From: JAJFKB01 sp965230515
GTDB lineage: Bacteria; Pseudomonadota; Gammaproteobacteria; Pseudomonadales; IMCC2047
Length of the DNA: 64,000 nucleotides
Reading direction: 5' to 3'
Assembly: GCA_965230515.1 (NCBI GenBank)
Contig: OZ246007.1
Location: forward strand, 1,736,001 to 1,800,000
In this document: in pieces, positions 40,127 through 48,560 of the stretch
Layout: every line of letters starts with the position of its first letter
How positions within the stretch are numbered: the stretch's first letter is position 1
Notes under the pieces: generated by a model
The model's input: the letters and a program-made list of their open reading frames with translations, nothing else
The model's database searches: none
Told to the model about the DNA's origin: nothing
Translations under genes and position numbers: made by a program

Positions 40127-41128
40127 ATGAATATTGCACATAGCCTGTCTGCATTTCTTCTTCTATTGATTTCCGGGTTTCCCGTCGCATTTGCCGAAGC
40201 ACAGGAAGGGAATAAAGTCTGGTGGCCATCAGAATGGGGGAAAGATGACCAACTGGGCGCATTAAACCGTATTAATCCACAAAAGGTTCTACAGGCCGCG
40301 AGCTTGATTCGTGAGGGTAAAATCTATGACCTGGCGCATATCTACGAAGAAGATATGCCACTGTTCGAGCTCACACCACAGCACCGTAAATACACACTGA
40401 CCATTCCTGGTGCTCCCTCCTGGGGCCCAATGGGTGATAACCTGTTAGTTTGGAACGAAGACTATATAGCCGGTCATCTCTCACAAAGCGGTACTCAGTT
40501 TGATGCTTTAAGTCATATGGCGACGGTCACGGGTAAAGCCGGCGATCTCTCAAAGATGCGCTATTATAATGGCTGGTCTCATGCAGAGATTGGCGACGGT
40601 AGAGGATTTAAAAAACTGGGTGTTGAAAAGGTAACTCCTATTTTCACCAGAGGTGTGCTACTCGATATTGCGGGCTACAAAGGTCGCACCATGACCTGCG
40701 GTGAAGAGATCTCCATCAAAGATATTAAGGCCACCCTGATTCGCCAGGAACTCAGCGAAAACTCGATTCAACCGGGTGATGCACTATTTTACTACACGGG
40801 ATGGGGTACACTCTGGAAAACAGACAACGCCAAATTTAACCGCTGTGTACCCGGGCTTTCAGCGCAGGCCGGCGACTGGGTTGTGGCAAAAAAAGTTGTG
40901 TTGGTCGGCACCGACAACTGGGCTGTCGAAGCGATACCGGGGCCAGATCCAAAAATATTCGCCCCTAACCACCAAAAATTCCTGGTCGAAAACGGCATCT
41001 ATATTATGGAAAACATGAACTTTGAATCATTGCTGGCAGATAAAGTCTACGAATTCGCTTTTGCCTTTGGTGCTATACCTTTTAAAGGCGCCACGGGCTC
41101 ACCCGCTCGCCCTTTTGCACTACGCTAG
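40127..41128 (+). CDS. Exported cyclase-family protein (kynurenine formamidase-like fold)
   Basis: This 333-residue protein has a signal peptide (cleavage near AFAEA, residue 24) and the cyclase fold. The metal motif reads SQSGTQFDALSH at 119-130. Compared with kynurenine formamidase (HxGTHxDxPxH), the first two His are Gln120 and Gln124, while Asp126 and His130 remain. A GTQFD version is seen in a subgroup of bacterial cyclase-family proteins. GDALFYYTGWGTLW follows near 218. GGGGGAG lies 4 nt before the ATG. Substrate unknown; metal binding may be altered. Confidence 0.85.
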   Translation: MNIAHSLSAFLLLLISGFPVAFAEAQEGNKVWWPSEWGKDDQLGALNRINPQKVLQAASLIREGKIYDLAHIYEEDMPLFELTPQHRKYTLTIPGAPSWGPMGDNLLVWNEDYIAGHLSQSGTQFDALSHMATVTGKAGDLSKMRYYNGWSHAEIGDGRGFKKLGVEKVTPIFTRGVLLDIAGYKGRTMTCGEEISIKDIKATLIRQELSENSIQPGDALFYYTGWGTLWKTDNAKFNRCVPGLSAQAGDWVVAKKVVLVGTDNWAVEAIPGPDPKIFAPNHQKFLVENGIYIMENMNFESLLADKVYEFAFAFGAIPFKGATGSPARPFALR

Positions 41129-41175
41129 CAGAACACCTGTATTTTAAACCCGGAACTAACAGAGGACGGCTAATA

Positions 41176-41604
41176 ATGATAGAAACCAACCGAAGCGTTG
41201 TTTACCCGCACCAACTGGATCATATGGGCCATATGAATGTGCAGTGGTACACCGCAAAATTTGATGAAGGTACCTGGCACTTTCTTTCCCAACTTGGTAT
41301 TACTTCTGCCTATATAAAAGAAAACCAGAAAGGTATGGCTGCTCTGGAGCAGCGCGTCAAATATAAGGCTGAGGTGACTGCTGGCGACCTGATTGTCATC
41401 AAAACCCAGCCTCTGGAAATGTCGGACAAGGTGGTGCGTTTCATACATCATATGTACAACGCCGAAACCGGTCAGGAGGTAGCAAACTGTGAAAATATCG
41501 GTGTGCATTTCGACCGAAACAGCCGAAAATCCTGCCCATTTCCTGAACCCCTTCGCGAAAACTGGCTCAAGCTGACTTCCGCATGCGTGGAAGACAGCAA
41601 TTAA
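41176..41604 (+). CDS. Acyl-CoA thioesterase, 4HBT hotdog family
   Basis: This 142-residue single hotdog domain has the 4-hydroxybenzoyl-CoA thioesterase/YbgC motif YPHQLDHMGHMNVQWY near 10-25, Asp15 being the likely catalytic acid. The long helix and the strands AALEQRVKYKAEVTAGDLIVI and KVVRFIHHMYNAETGQEVA follow. It hydrolyses acyl-CoA thioesters in the cytoplasm; the chain or ring specificity is not readable. The gene lies about 50 nt after the exported cyclase and 60 nt before an ABM-domain membrane protein. Confidence 0.9.
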   Translation: MIETNRSVVYPHQLDHMGHMNVQWYTAKFDEGTWHFLSQLGITSAYIKENQKGMAALEQRVKYKAEVTAGDLIVIKTQPLEMSDKVVRFIHHMYNAETGQEVANCENIGVHFDRNSRKSCPFPEPLRENWLKLTSACVEDSN

Positions 41605-41665
41605 GGTCAATGCACCGGTATCGTTATCTATCGCCGTTAACACTGAAAACAAGAGCAAAAGCCCC

Positions 41666-42226
41666 ATGTCCGACACCATCGAAGAAAATAAGCCGGTCAC
41701 AGTCAGCATCGCACGCCGGGTCCTCAAGGGTAAAGAGTCTGAATATGAAGCATGGTTGCGCCGCACTATCAGCGCGGCCAAACAGTTTCCAGGACATCTG
41801 GGTGTTGATGTATTGCGCCCGTCTGCCCAAACCGGCGGTGACTATGTACTGATTGTTCGCTTCGATTCCTACTCACACCAACAAGATTGGGAAGCATCAG
41901 AAACCCGATCAAATCTATTACTTGAGTTGGGAGAACTGACGGAAGGGGATACCCGGGTAAAGAAGGCATCCGGCCTTGAGTTCTGGTTTTCACTACCAGA
42001 AGTACCACAAAGTGCAGCTCCCAGTCGCCATAAAATGGCGCTGGTATTGTCCGTTGTGGTGTTTACTCTTGTTTTACTGGTTAACCTGATATTTGGTGAT
42101 TGGCTGGCCCAAATGACCCTGATACCCAGAGTCCTGGTATTGGCGCTGTCTCAAGTATTGATGCTGACCTACGTAGTCATGCCGCAGGTCACTCGATTAT
42201 TGCGACACTGGTTGTATTCGCCCTAA
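41666..42226 (+). CDS. ABM-domain membrane protein (antibiotic biosynthesis monooxygenase-like)
   Basis: This 186-residue protein has an N-terminal dimeric alpha/beta-barrel ABM domain (VSIARRVLKGKESEYEAWLR near 13-33, LIVRFDSYSHQQDWEASE near 63-80). Two C-terminal membrane helices follow: MALVLSVVVFTLVLLVNLIF near 125-144 and a second at 152-172. The architecture, ABM plus two helices, occurs in many Proteobacteria and lacks known enzymatic proof. It ends 10 nt before the convergent elbB. Confidence 0.88.
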   Translation: MSDTIEENKPVTVSIARRVLKGKESEYEAWLRRTISAAKQFPGHLGVDVLRPSAQTGGDYVLIVRFDSYSHQQDWEASETRSNLLLELGELTEGDTRVKKASGLEFWFSLPEVPQSAAPSRHKMALVLSVVVFTLVLLVNLIFGDWLAQMTLIPRVLVLALSQVLMLTYVVMPQVTRLLRHWLYSP

Positions 42227-42236
42227 ATAATTTTGT

Positions 42237-42890
42237 TTAGGCAAGCGCCAACACTTCACTGACACACTGCTCAATTCCAGCCGCAGCTTCACTCACGCGA
42301 TTGGCCAGCATATAGGCCGGAGTGGTGACCAGTTTCCTTTCCCGATCGACGTGCGCTTGCTGTACGGGGCAGTCACAATGCCTGGCGCCCATCGCTTCCA
42401 ACACTGCAGCCGTATCCCGATCCTTTCCGATGGTACATTCTACTCCTGCACCGCAAATGGCCACAGCTAACGCCGGCGCAATACAGATCAGTCCAATCGG
42501 CTTTCCAGCCCGGTGAACTGCCTGCGCAAACCTTAAGAAATCCGGATTAACCTGACATTCGGCACCTTGCATAGCAAAGTCTGATAGATTCTTAGCCGCA
42601 CCAAACCCGCCGGGTACGATCAGCGCATCATATTCGTCAGCATTCGCCTGCGCCACATCCTCGACAGCTCCTCGACAAATTCTGCCGGATTCTATTAACA
42701 CATTGCGCGTCTCTCCTGCCATCTCCTGACCATTAAGATGATTGATCACATGCATTTGCTCTACGTCTGGTGCAAAGCACTGCACTTCAGCGCCGGCTTT
42801 ATCCAGGGCTAACAACGTACATACCGCTTCATAAACTTCCGAACCGTCGTAAACCCCACAGCCCGATAATACAACCGCCACTTTTTTCAT
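42237..42890 (-). CDS. elbB: Isoprenoid biosynthesis-associated glyoxalase ElbB
   Basis: This 217-residue DJ-1/PfpI-superfamily protein starts KKVAVVLSGCGVYDGSEVYE. It carries VPGGFGAAKNLSDFA near 93 and the nucleophile-elbow LICIAPALAVAIC near 134. These match ElbB, a class I glutamine-amidotransferase-like protein with glyoxalase activity. GGGAGG lies 4 nt before the start. The family name comes from an early isoprenoid link; the physiological role is still debated. The neighbours do not clarify it. Confidence 0.93.
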   Translation of the reverse strand: MKKVAVVLSGCGVYDGSEVYEAVCTLLALDKAGAEVQCFAPDVEQMHVINHLNGQEMAGETRNVLIESGRICRGAVEDVAQANADEYDALIVPGGFGAAKNLSDFAMQGAECQVNPDFLRFAQAVHRAGKPIGLICIAPALAVAICGAGVECTIGKDRDTAAVLEAMGARHCDCPVQQAHVDRERKLVTTPAYMLANRVSEAAAGIEQCVSEVLALA

Positions 42891-42903
42891 TCTGCCTCCC
42901 GGA

Positions 42904-43308
42904 TCACTCTTCCACCACTCTGGTCTTCTTTAGTGTTCGAATATCGTCGTCCAGCATCGGTTCAAAGGTTCCCAGACCACAGGATCCCAACGGACGCATA
43001 CCAAAACCACCCTGGTCAAGTACAGTAATAATATCCAGATCACAAAGCCGGTTATTGGAAACGCGGTACATAAAGGGCTGATTGCGCCTCAGTCCGAAAC
43101 ACTTGTGTGGCAGAACGTTGATATAGTTTTTTCCGCCTGTCATACGAAACAGGATCTGTTGGTTATTCAGTACTTTAACCTCTTTAATCTGGTTAAGATT
43201 GATACAGCGCACCGATTTTTCCTCAACCTCATCTGCCACCGATACAGAGATAGACACCGCTAACAGTGCCAATACCAGGAAGACGCCTTGCTTAATACAG
43301 CCCATCAT
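42904..43308 (-). CDS. Exported hypothetical protein (DUF6491-like)
   Basis: This 134-residue protein has a signal peptide (cleavage near SVSVADEV, residue 25). The mature domain is all-beta in appearance, with CINLNQIKEVKVLNNQQILF and CFGLRRNQPFMYRVSNNRLC, four cysteines and a C-terminal GSCGLGTFEPM. The pattern resembles small periplasmic proteins annotated DUF6491, but I am not certain. AAGGAG precedes the ATG. It sits between arsM and elbB on the same strand. Confidence 0.75.
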   Translation of the reverse strand: MMGCIKQGVFLVLALLAVSISVSVADEVEEKSVRCINLNQIKEVKVLNNQQILFRMTGGKNYINVLPHKCFGLRRNQPFMYRVSNNRLCDLDIITVLDQGGFGMRPLGSCGLGTFEPMLDDDIRTLKKTRVVEE

Positions 43309-43333
43309 CTGCTCTCTCCTTCATATTCATCGA

Positions 43334-44392
43334 TTAACAACAACTCCCCTGAGTGCCGCAACAACTATCATCTTTATCGCTAAAAGGAATTTCATCGCCA
43401 CAGCCTTTAAAAATTCCGTGATGGTTTGTCCAATCCCCCGCAAACTCAAAATGCTCATTAAAACGTGACTCACTGAGCATACGATAAGTATTTCCACAAA
43501 CCGGATACCGTTCCCCTTTTTTTATAACATGGTGCGCGTCCAGCGCAAAACTGTCAGGGTGATGTTCTACCGTTCCCCGATAAACAACCGATTGGCCATA
43601 GTCTTCACAGGCAGGCTCCAATTGATCAATTTTAAACAAGCGGTAGGTGGCCGAGTAAAAACGGATATCGCCAAGCTGCTTTTCAACCGCTTCATTTTCT
43701 ACATTCAAACGCCGATCCTCCACCAGGCGAGGATCCATAAACCCGGTAACTTTGGCAATATTCAGAAAATCATTCCAGTACAGGGCGCCACCCAAACACT
43801 CACCATACAAAACAGGATCAGCTGCCAGTTCAGCCGGCACTCGCCGGTCCGAATACACATCGGAAAAATAGATCTCTCCCCCAGGTTTCAAAAGGCGATA
43901 AGCCTGTTTCAAAACAGCCTCTTTATCGGGCGACAGGTTAATCACACAATTGGAAACGATGATATCGAAGCTGTTGTCCTCCAGGCCCAGTTCATCCAGC
44001 TTTTCTATGTAGCCCTTGCGAAACTCAACATTGGCGGCAGAATAGCCGAACTGTTGTCGGTGATAATCGACATGACGATTGGCAACCGCTAGTTGGTCTT
44101 CGGTCATATCCACACCAACCACATAGCCCTGTTCTCCCACCAATGCTGACAGTGCATAACAGTCACGGCCCGATCCGCTGCCGAGATCAAGAATTCTCAT
44201 TCCTTTGAGTTGCTCAGGTGCCACCAGGCCACAGCCATAATAGCGACTCAGCACTTCCTCATGCACCTGACCCAATACCTGCTTTAGATAATCCGGCATA
44301 TCAGTGTCGGTGCAGCAGGCATCGGTTTTCAGATCCTCCGAGCTCTGCAACACTTCACCATAGTAATTTTTAACCTCTTCCTGTACTGACAT
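43334..44392 (-). CDS. arsM: ArsM-type arsenite S-adenosylmethionine methyltransferase
   Basis: This 352-residue SAM methyltransferase has motif I ILDLGSGSGRDCYALS near 67-82 and the arsenite-binding cysteines in SNCVINLSPDK (about Cys149) and LYGECLGGAL (about Cys199). These are the positions conserved in ArsM, as is Cys54 in YYGCGL. An early CC pair and a C-terminal SCCGTQGSCC tail add thiols. It methylates As(III). The DedA-reductase fusion gene ends 20 nt upstream. The ATG at 44392 follows GAGAG by 8 nt; a GTG at 44401 is possible. Confidence 0.92.
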   Translation of the reverse strand: MSVQEEVKNYYGEVLQSSEDLKTDACCTDTDMPDYLKQVLGQVHEEVLSRYYGCGLVAPEQLKGMRILDLGSGSGRDCYALSALVGEQGYVVGVDMTEDQLAVANRHVDYHRQQFGYSAANVEFRKGYIEKLDELGLEDNSFDIIVSNCVINLSPDKEAVLKQAYRLLKPGGEIYFSDVYSDRRVPAELAADPVLYGECLGGALYWNDFLNIAKVTGFMDPRLVEDRRLNVENEAVEKQLGDIRFYSATYRLFKIDQLEPACEDYGQSVVYRGTVEHHPDSFALDAHHVIKKGERYPVCGNTYRMLSESRFNEHFEFAGDWTNHHGIFKGCGDEIPFSDKDDSCCGTQGSCC

Positions 44393-44412
44393 TTTGTTCA
44401 CTCTCTTACTGG

Positions 44413-46548
44413 CTAACCACGCATCAAGGCGTGAAATTTCTCAACGATTCCCAACAGCTTTTCAGGCGCATGTGCCCTTTTCCAATTGCCTGCAGCAAAC
44501 TTGTTCGCTTCAGACAAGGTCGGGTAGATATGTATTGTTCCCAGAATTTTATTCAAACCGATACCATGTTTCATCGCCAGGATATACTCTGCAATCAATT
44601 CGGACGCATGATACCCCACAATAGTGACGCCTAAAATGCTGTCCTTGCCAGGCAAGGTCAAAACTTTAACATAACCTCGATTTTCACCATCGGCAATCGC
44701 TCGATCCAACTCCTCAATCTCAAATCGGGTCACCTCATAGGCCACGCCCTGCTGGTTTGCATCCTGCTCATTAAGGCCCACCCGCGCCACTTCCGGATCA
44801 GTAAAGGTCGCCCAGGGAATAACGGAATAATCGACTTTAAACTTTTTAAAACGTCCGAACAACGCATTGACTGCCGCATACCAGGCCTGATGGGATGCCG
44901 TGTGGGTAAATTGATAGGGGCCAGCCACATCACCACAGGCATAAATATTCGGGTAATTGGTCTGCAAATATTGGTTGATCTGTACGGTGCCTTGAGGCGC
45001 CAATTCAATACCAAGCTCCTCTATACCAAACCCCTGGGTATTAGCTTTACGGCCTACCGCAATAATCACATCATCAAATTCTATACGTATCCGCTCGCCC
45101 TGGAATTCGGCGTCCAGATACTTCTGATCCAGTTGTTGTGCAAATACCACCGGTTTGTGAGAGACACGAATTGCTACCCCCTCATCGGCCAGAATGTCAT
45201 GCATATAGGCTGAAACCTCTTCATCCTCGCGCGGCATAATTTTGGGTGCCAGATCCAACAGGGTCACCTTTGAACCCAGTCGTGAGAAGCTCTGCGCCAG
45301 TTCGCAACCGATTGGACCTGCACCGATTACCAGCAGCTGTTCTGGTTGCTTTTCCAGTTGCCAAACCGTGTCTGACGTCAGATAGCCTATCTGATCGACT
45401 CCGTCGATGGGAGGCACAAAGGGTCGCGCACCGGTGGCTATGACTATATTCGATGTATAAATCTTGCGCCCATTTACCTCCACACAATAGGGCGAGATAA
45501 TTTTTGCTTCGCCCTCCACACAATCCACGCCCAGTTGCGTATAACGTTCTACCGAGTCATGCGGCTCCACCTGTTGAATAACCCCTTGAATCCTGCGCAT
45601 AACCTCTGGGAAATTTGCCTTTGCGGTAACCGAATGCAGACCAAACTCTTCGGCGCGCCCTAAATAGTGATTGATCTTCGCAGAACGGATCAGCGCCTTG
45701 CTCGGCACGCACCCGGTGTTGAGGCAATCACCACCCATTTTATGTTTTTCAATCAAGGTCACCTTCGCCTTGACCGCGGCGGCAATGTAGGAAGCCACCA
45801 GTCCACCGGAGCCTGCGCCAATCACGACCATGTTGGTATCAAATTGCTTCGGCCGTTGATGCCGGGATAGTACTTTCCTTGCCTTTATTACGCTTACCAG
45901 CCGCTTTGCCAGTAACGGAAAAATACCCAGCAGCACAAAAGAAAACAGCAAATCCGGAGACAGAATGCCGCCCACTGAATCAACCTGAGCCAACTGAGTT
46001 CCCGCGTTCACATACACAAAAGTTCCTGGCAACATCCCCAACTGGCTCACGAAGAAGAACTGCAATACACGAATCGGCGTGAGCCCCATCACCAGATTAA
46101 TCACAAAAAACGGAAATACGGGCACCAACCTCAGGGTAAACAGATAGAAAGGCCCATCCTTTTCGATACCCTGATTGATTGTTTTCAGGTTCTTTCCGAA
46201 CCGCTGTTGTACCCAGTCCCTTAGCAGCAGCCGGGAAACTAAAAACGCTATAGTCGCCCCTATGGTACTGGCAAAAGAAACCAGCAACACTCCCCACCAA
46301 AGTCCAAAAACTGCACCGCCAGCAAGTGTCATCACTGCGGCCCCAGGCAACGAAAGCCCGGTCACTGCGACATAAATCAAAAAATAGATCAGCGCGGTTT
46401 GCCAGGGGTTTTGCTGGTAAAAATCGTTAATGGCTGCTTTTTGCTGATTAAAATAGTCGAGTGTTAAGTAGTTACCCAGATCAAAAAAGAAAAATCCAAC
46501 CACCAAACAAAGCACAACCAGAAACGCGATTATTTTTTTTGTATTCAT
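44413..46548 (-). CDS. DedA/TVP38-pyridine nucleotide-disulfide oxidoreductase fusion
   Basis: This 711-residue fusion has about five membrane helices of the SNARE-associated/DedA (TVP38/TMEM64) type in the first 230 residues (GLSLPGAAVMTLAGGAVFGL, FYLFTLRLVPVFPFFVINLV). A flavoprotein disulfide reductase follows. Its FAD site is VVIGAGSGGLVASYIAA, the redox pair is GGDCLNTGCVPSK, the NAD site VIGAGPIGCELAQ, and the C-terminal end HIYPTLSEANKFA. It resembles mercuric reductase or dihydrolipoamide dehydrogenase but has no C-terminal CC pair. The in-frame TTG before the ATG is ignored; AGGATC lies upstream. It precedes arsM. Confidence 0.93.
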   Translation of the reverse strand: MNTKKIIAFLVVLCLVVGFFFFDLGNYLTLDYFNQQKAAINDFYQQNPWQTALIYFLIYVAVTGLSLPGAAVMTLAGGAVFGLWWGVLLVSFASTIGATIAFLVSRLLLRDWVQQRFGKNLKTINQGIEKDGPFYLFTLRLVPVFPFFVINLVMGLTPIRVLQFFFVSQLGMLPGTFVYVNAGTQLAQVDSVGGILSPDLLFSFVLLGIFPLLAKRLVSVIKARKVLSRHQRPKQFDTNMVVIGAGSGGLVASYIAAAVKAKVTLIEKHKMGGDCLNTGCVPSKALIRSAKINHYLGRAEEFGLHSVTAKANFPEVMRRIQGVIQQVEPHDSVERYTQLGVDCVEGEAKIISPYCVEVNGRKIYTSNIVIATGARPFVPPIDGVDQIGYLTSDTVWQLEKQPEQLLVIGAGPIGCELAQSFSRLGSKVTLLDLAPKIMPREDEEVSAYMHDILADEGVAIRVSHKPVVFAQQLDQKYLDAEFQGERIRIEFDDVIIAVGRKANTQGFGIEELGIELAPQGTVQINQYLQTNYPNIYACGDVAGPYQFTHTASHQAWYAAVNALFGRFKKFKVDYSVIPWATFTDPEVARVGLNEQDANQQGVAYEVTRFEIEELDRAIADGENRGYVKVLTLPGKDSILGVTIVGYHASELIAEYILAMKHGIGLNKILGTIHIYPTLSEANKFAAGNWKRAHAPEKLLGIVEKFHALMRG

Positions 46549-46588
46549 CAATTGATCCTGAATTTTGCAGGCCTTATCACGAACAAAA

Positions 46589-46608
46589 ACCAGAGCCTGT
46601 TAACAGGC
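46589..46608. repeat. Element related to the porin 21-bp motif, with a 14-bp palindrome
   Basis: ACCAGAGCCTGTTAACA (46589-46605) matches the porin element at 16 of 17 positions. GCCTGTTAACAGGC (46595-46608) is itself a perfect palindrome. It lies in the gap between the desaturase gene and the DedA-reductase fusion gene and touches the desaturase stop codon. Confidence 0.5.
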
Positions 46609-47409
46609 CTAGACAAAGGGTTGTTTTAGCATCCAAACAACAGACCCTGATTGTTGCCCTTTAGTTTCATTTAATCCGAGCACCATTTCATCATGCCCAC
46701 CTTCCGGCTGCGCTTCATAGGAGCGAAACCATCTATCCCAGCAACTTAGGCTGAAACCGAAATTACGATTGTGTTCCTTCCGCCTGATCGAGTGATGTAC
46801 GCGATGCATATCCGGTGTCACAATCAATCTGCGCAACACCCGATCCAGATTAATCGGTAGCGATATATTGGCATGATTGAACATCGCCATCGCGTTCAGC
46901 CACAGCACAAACAACAACACACCTTCAGGCGGTAGTCCCAACAACCAAACCAACGCCGATTTAAGCATCAACGACAAAACAATCTCCATCGGGTGAAAAC
47001 GCAGTGCTGTCGTAACATCAACGTCAACATCTGCATGATGCATGCGATGTAATCGCCACAGCCACCCGATTCGATGCATTAAACGGTGCTGCCAATAGAT
47101 CGCCAGGTCCAGTATCAGGAGCGCCAACAAGCACTGCGCTATCTCAGGCAGTGCGAAAGCACTCATTAAACCACTGTTAGCTCGCGCCACTTCAAGTGCA
47201 ACCACAAAAGGGGCGAGCCAGGGCAAAAAAAGACGAACCACCATTGCATTGATTAGCGGAATAGCACCGTTGCCCGGCCAGCGTTTTGCACGAGGTACTA
47301 ATCGCGCTTTCCTCGGAAACCGAAATTCCAGAGCTACAAACAGAATAACAAGAAACAGCGTCACACTCAGGCGAATAACACCCTCATGCATCAGCCAATC
47401 ACTATACAT
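46609..47409 (-). CDS. Sterol desaturase / fatty acid hydroxylase family protein
   Basis: This 266-residue membrane protein has several hydrophobic helices and the His clusters of the di-iron hydroxylase family: HRLMHRIGWLWRLHRMHHADV near 107-126, FHPMEIVLS near 136 and PDMHRVHHSIRRKEHNRNFG near 195-214. It should hydroxylate or desaturate a lipid in the membrane; the substrate is not evident. The fusion reductase gene lies downstream with only about 60 nt between. Confidence 0.9.
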   Translation of the reverse strand: MYSDWLMHEGVIRLSVTLFLVILFVALEFRFPRKARLVPRAKRWPGNGAIPLINAMVVRLFLPWLAPFVVALEVARANSGLMSAFALPEIAQCLLALLILDLAIYWQHRLMHRIGWLWRLHRMHHADVDVDVTTALRFHPMEIVLSLMLKSALVWLLGLPPEGVLLFVLWLNAMAMFNHANISLPINLDRVLRRLIVTPDMHRVHHSIRRKEHNRNFGFSLSCWDRWFRSYEAQPEGGHDEMVLGLNETKGQQSGSVVWMLKQPFV

Positions 47410-47549
47410 GCGCCAATACTCCGATCTGAACTGTTCCGGTCATGCAACAACCTCAGAACCTTTTTTGAAATAGGTCGCAAACATGGTAGCCTAAGCACTA
47501 TCATTTGTCCCTGCACAGTGTGTTTAACCCGATATTCCAAGGAAACAGC

Positions 47550-48560
47550 GTGTCTATTAACACCTCAAATAAAGCTTATCCTGCAACCCGTATGCGACGT
47601 ATGCGTAGCAGCGATTTTTCCCGCCGCCTAATGCGCGAAAATGAACTCTCCGTTAATGATTTGATATTTCCGATGTTCGTTAAAGAGGGTGCTGGCGAAC
47701 GTGAACCGGTCGGTTCAATGCCCGGTTTACTGCGCTTTTCGGTTGATGAACTGGTAAAAGAAGCGCGTGAACTGGTAGCTCTGGGTATCCCGGCTATTGC
47801 GCTTTTTCCGAACATCCCTCAATCTCAGAAAAGCGTGAATGGAGCAGAAGCTTTTAATCCGGACGGGCTGGTGCAACGCGCTATCAAGGCAATAAAGGAT
47901 GCTTGCCCGGAACTCGGGATCAGCACAGATGTAGCGCTCGACCCCTATACACTTGACGGTCATGATGGCATTACTGATGATCAGGGTTATGTGCTTAATG
48001 ACCAAACCATCGACATACTCATCAAACAGGCGCTCTCTCATGCTGAAGCCGGAGTCGATATCGTGGCCCCGTCGGACATGATGGATGGTCGCATTGGTGA
48101 GATTCGTGATGCGCTTGAACAACACAACTACGTGAACACCAAAATTCTGGCCTATTCAGCAAAATATGCGTCCAAATACTACGGACCCTACAAAGAAGCG
48201 ATCGGTTCAGAGAAAAACTTCGGCACCAGTGACAAAAAAAGCTACCAGATGGATCCGGGCAATAGCGATGAAGCACTCCATGAAACCGAACTGGATATAT
48301 CGGAGGGTGCGGATATGGTAATGATCAAGCCCGGCATGCCCTATCTGGACATTATCCGGCGCATCAAGGATGAGTTTGGCATGCCTACATTTGTGTACCA
48401 GGTGAGCGGCGAGTACGCAATGCATATGGCCGCGTTTGAGAAAGGCTGGTTAGAAGAGGAACCAATCATCATTGAATCGCTTACCTGCTTTAAGCGGGCC
48501 GGGGCCGATGGTATTTTGACCTATTTTGCAAAACGCGCCGCCGAGATATTGAACGCTTAA
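47550..48560 (+). CDS. hemB: Delta-aminolevulinic acid dehydratase (porphobilinogen synthase)
   Basis: This 336-residue protein begins with GTG; AAGGAA lies 6 nt upstream and the next residues SINTSNKAYPATRMRRMRSS fit HemB. LIFPMFVKEGAGEREPVGSM is typical. The catalytic lysines are in SAKYASKYYGPYKEA and VMIKPGMPYLD, and AGVDIVAPSDMMDGRIG lines the active site. It condenses two 5-aminolevulinate molecules in haem synthesis. A TTG 15 codons upstream is unlikely. It converges with ppx: the two stop codons share nucleotides at 48557-48560. Confidence 0.96.
   Translation: MSINTSNKAYPATRMRRMRSSDFSRRLMRENELSVNDLIFPMFVKEGAGEREPVGSMPGLLRFSVDELVKEARELVALGIPAIALFPNIPQSQKSVNGAEAFNPDGLVQRAIKAIKDACPELGISTDVALDPYTLDGHDGITDDQGYVLNDQTIDILIKQALSHAEAGVDIVAPSDMMDGRIGEIRDALEQHNYVNTKILAYSAKYASKYYGPYKEAIGSEKNFGTSDKKSYQMDPGNSDEALHETELDISEGADMVMIKPGMPYLDIIRRIKDEFGMPTFVYQVSGEYAMHMAAFEKGWLEEEPIIIESLTCFKRAGADGILTYFAKRAAEILNA

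Noticed and set aside
43529..44092. 187-codon plus-strand reading frame
   Set aside because: Antisense to arsM, whose motifs are unambiguous.
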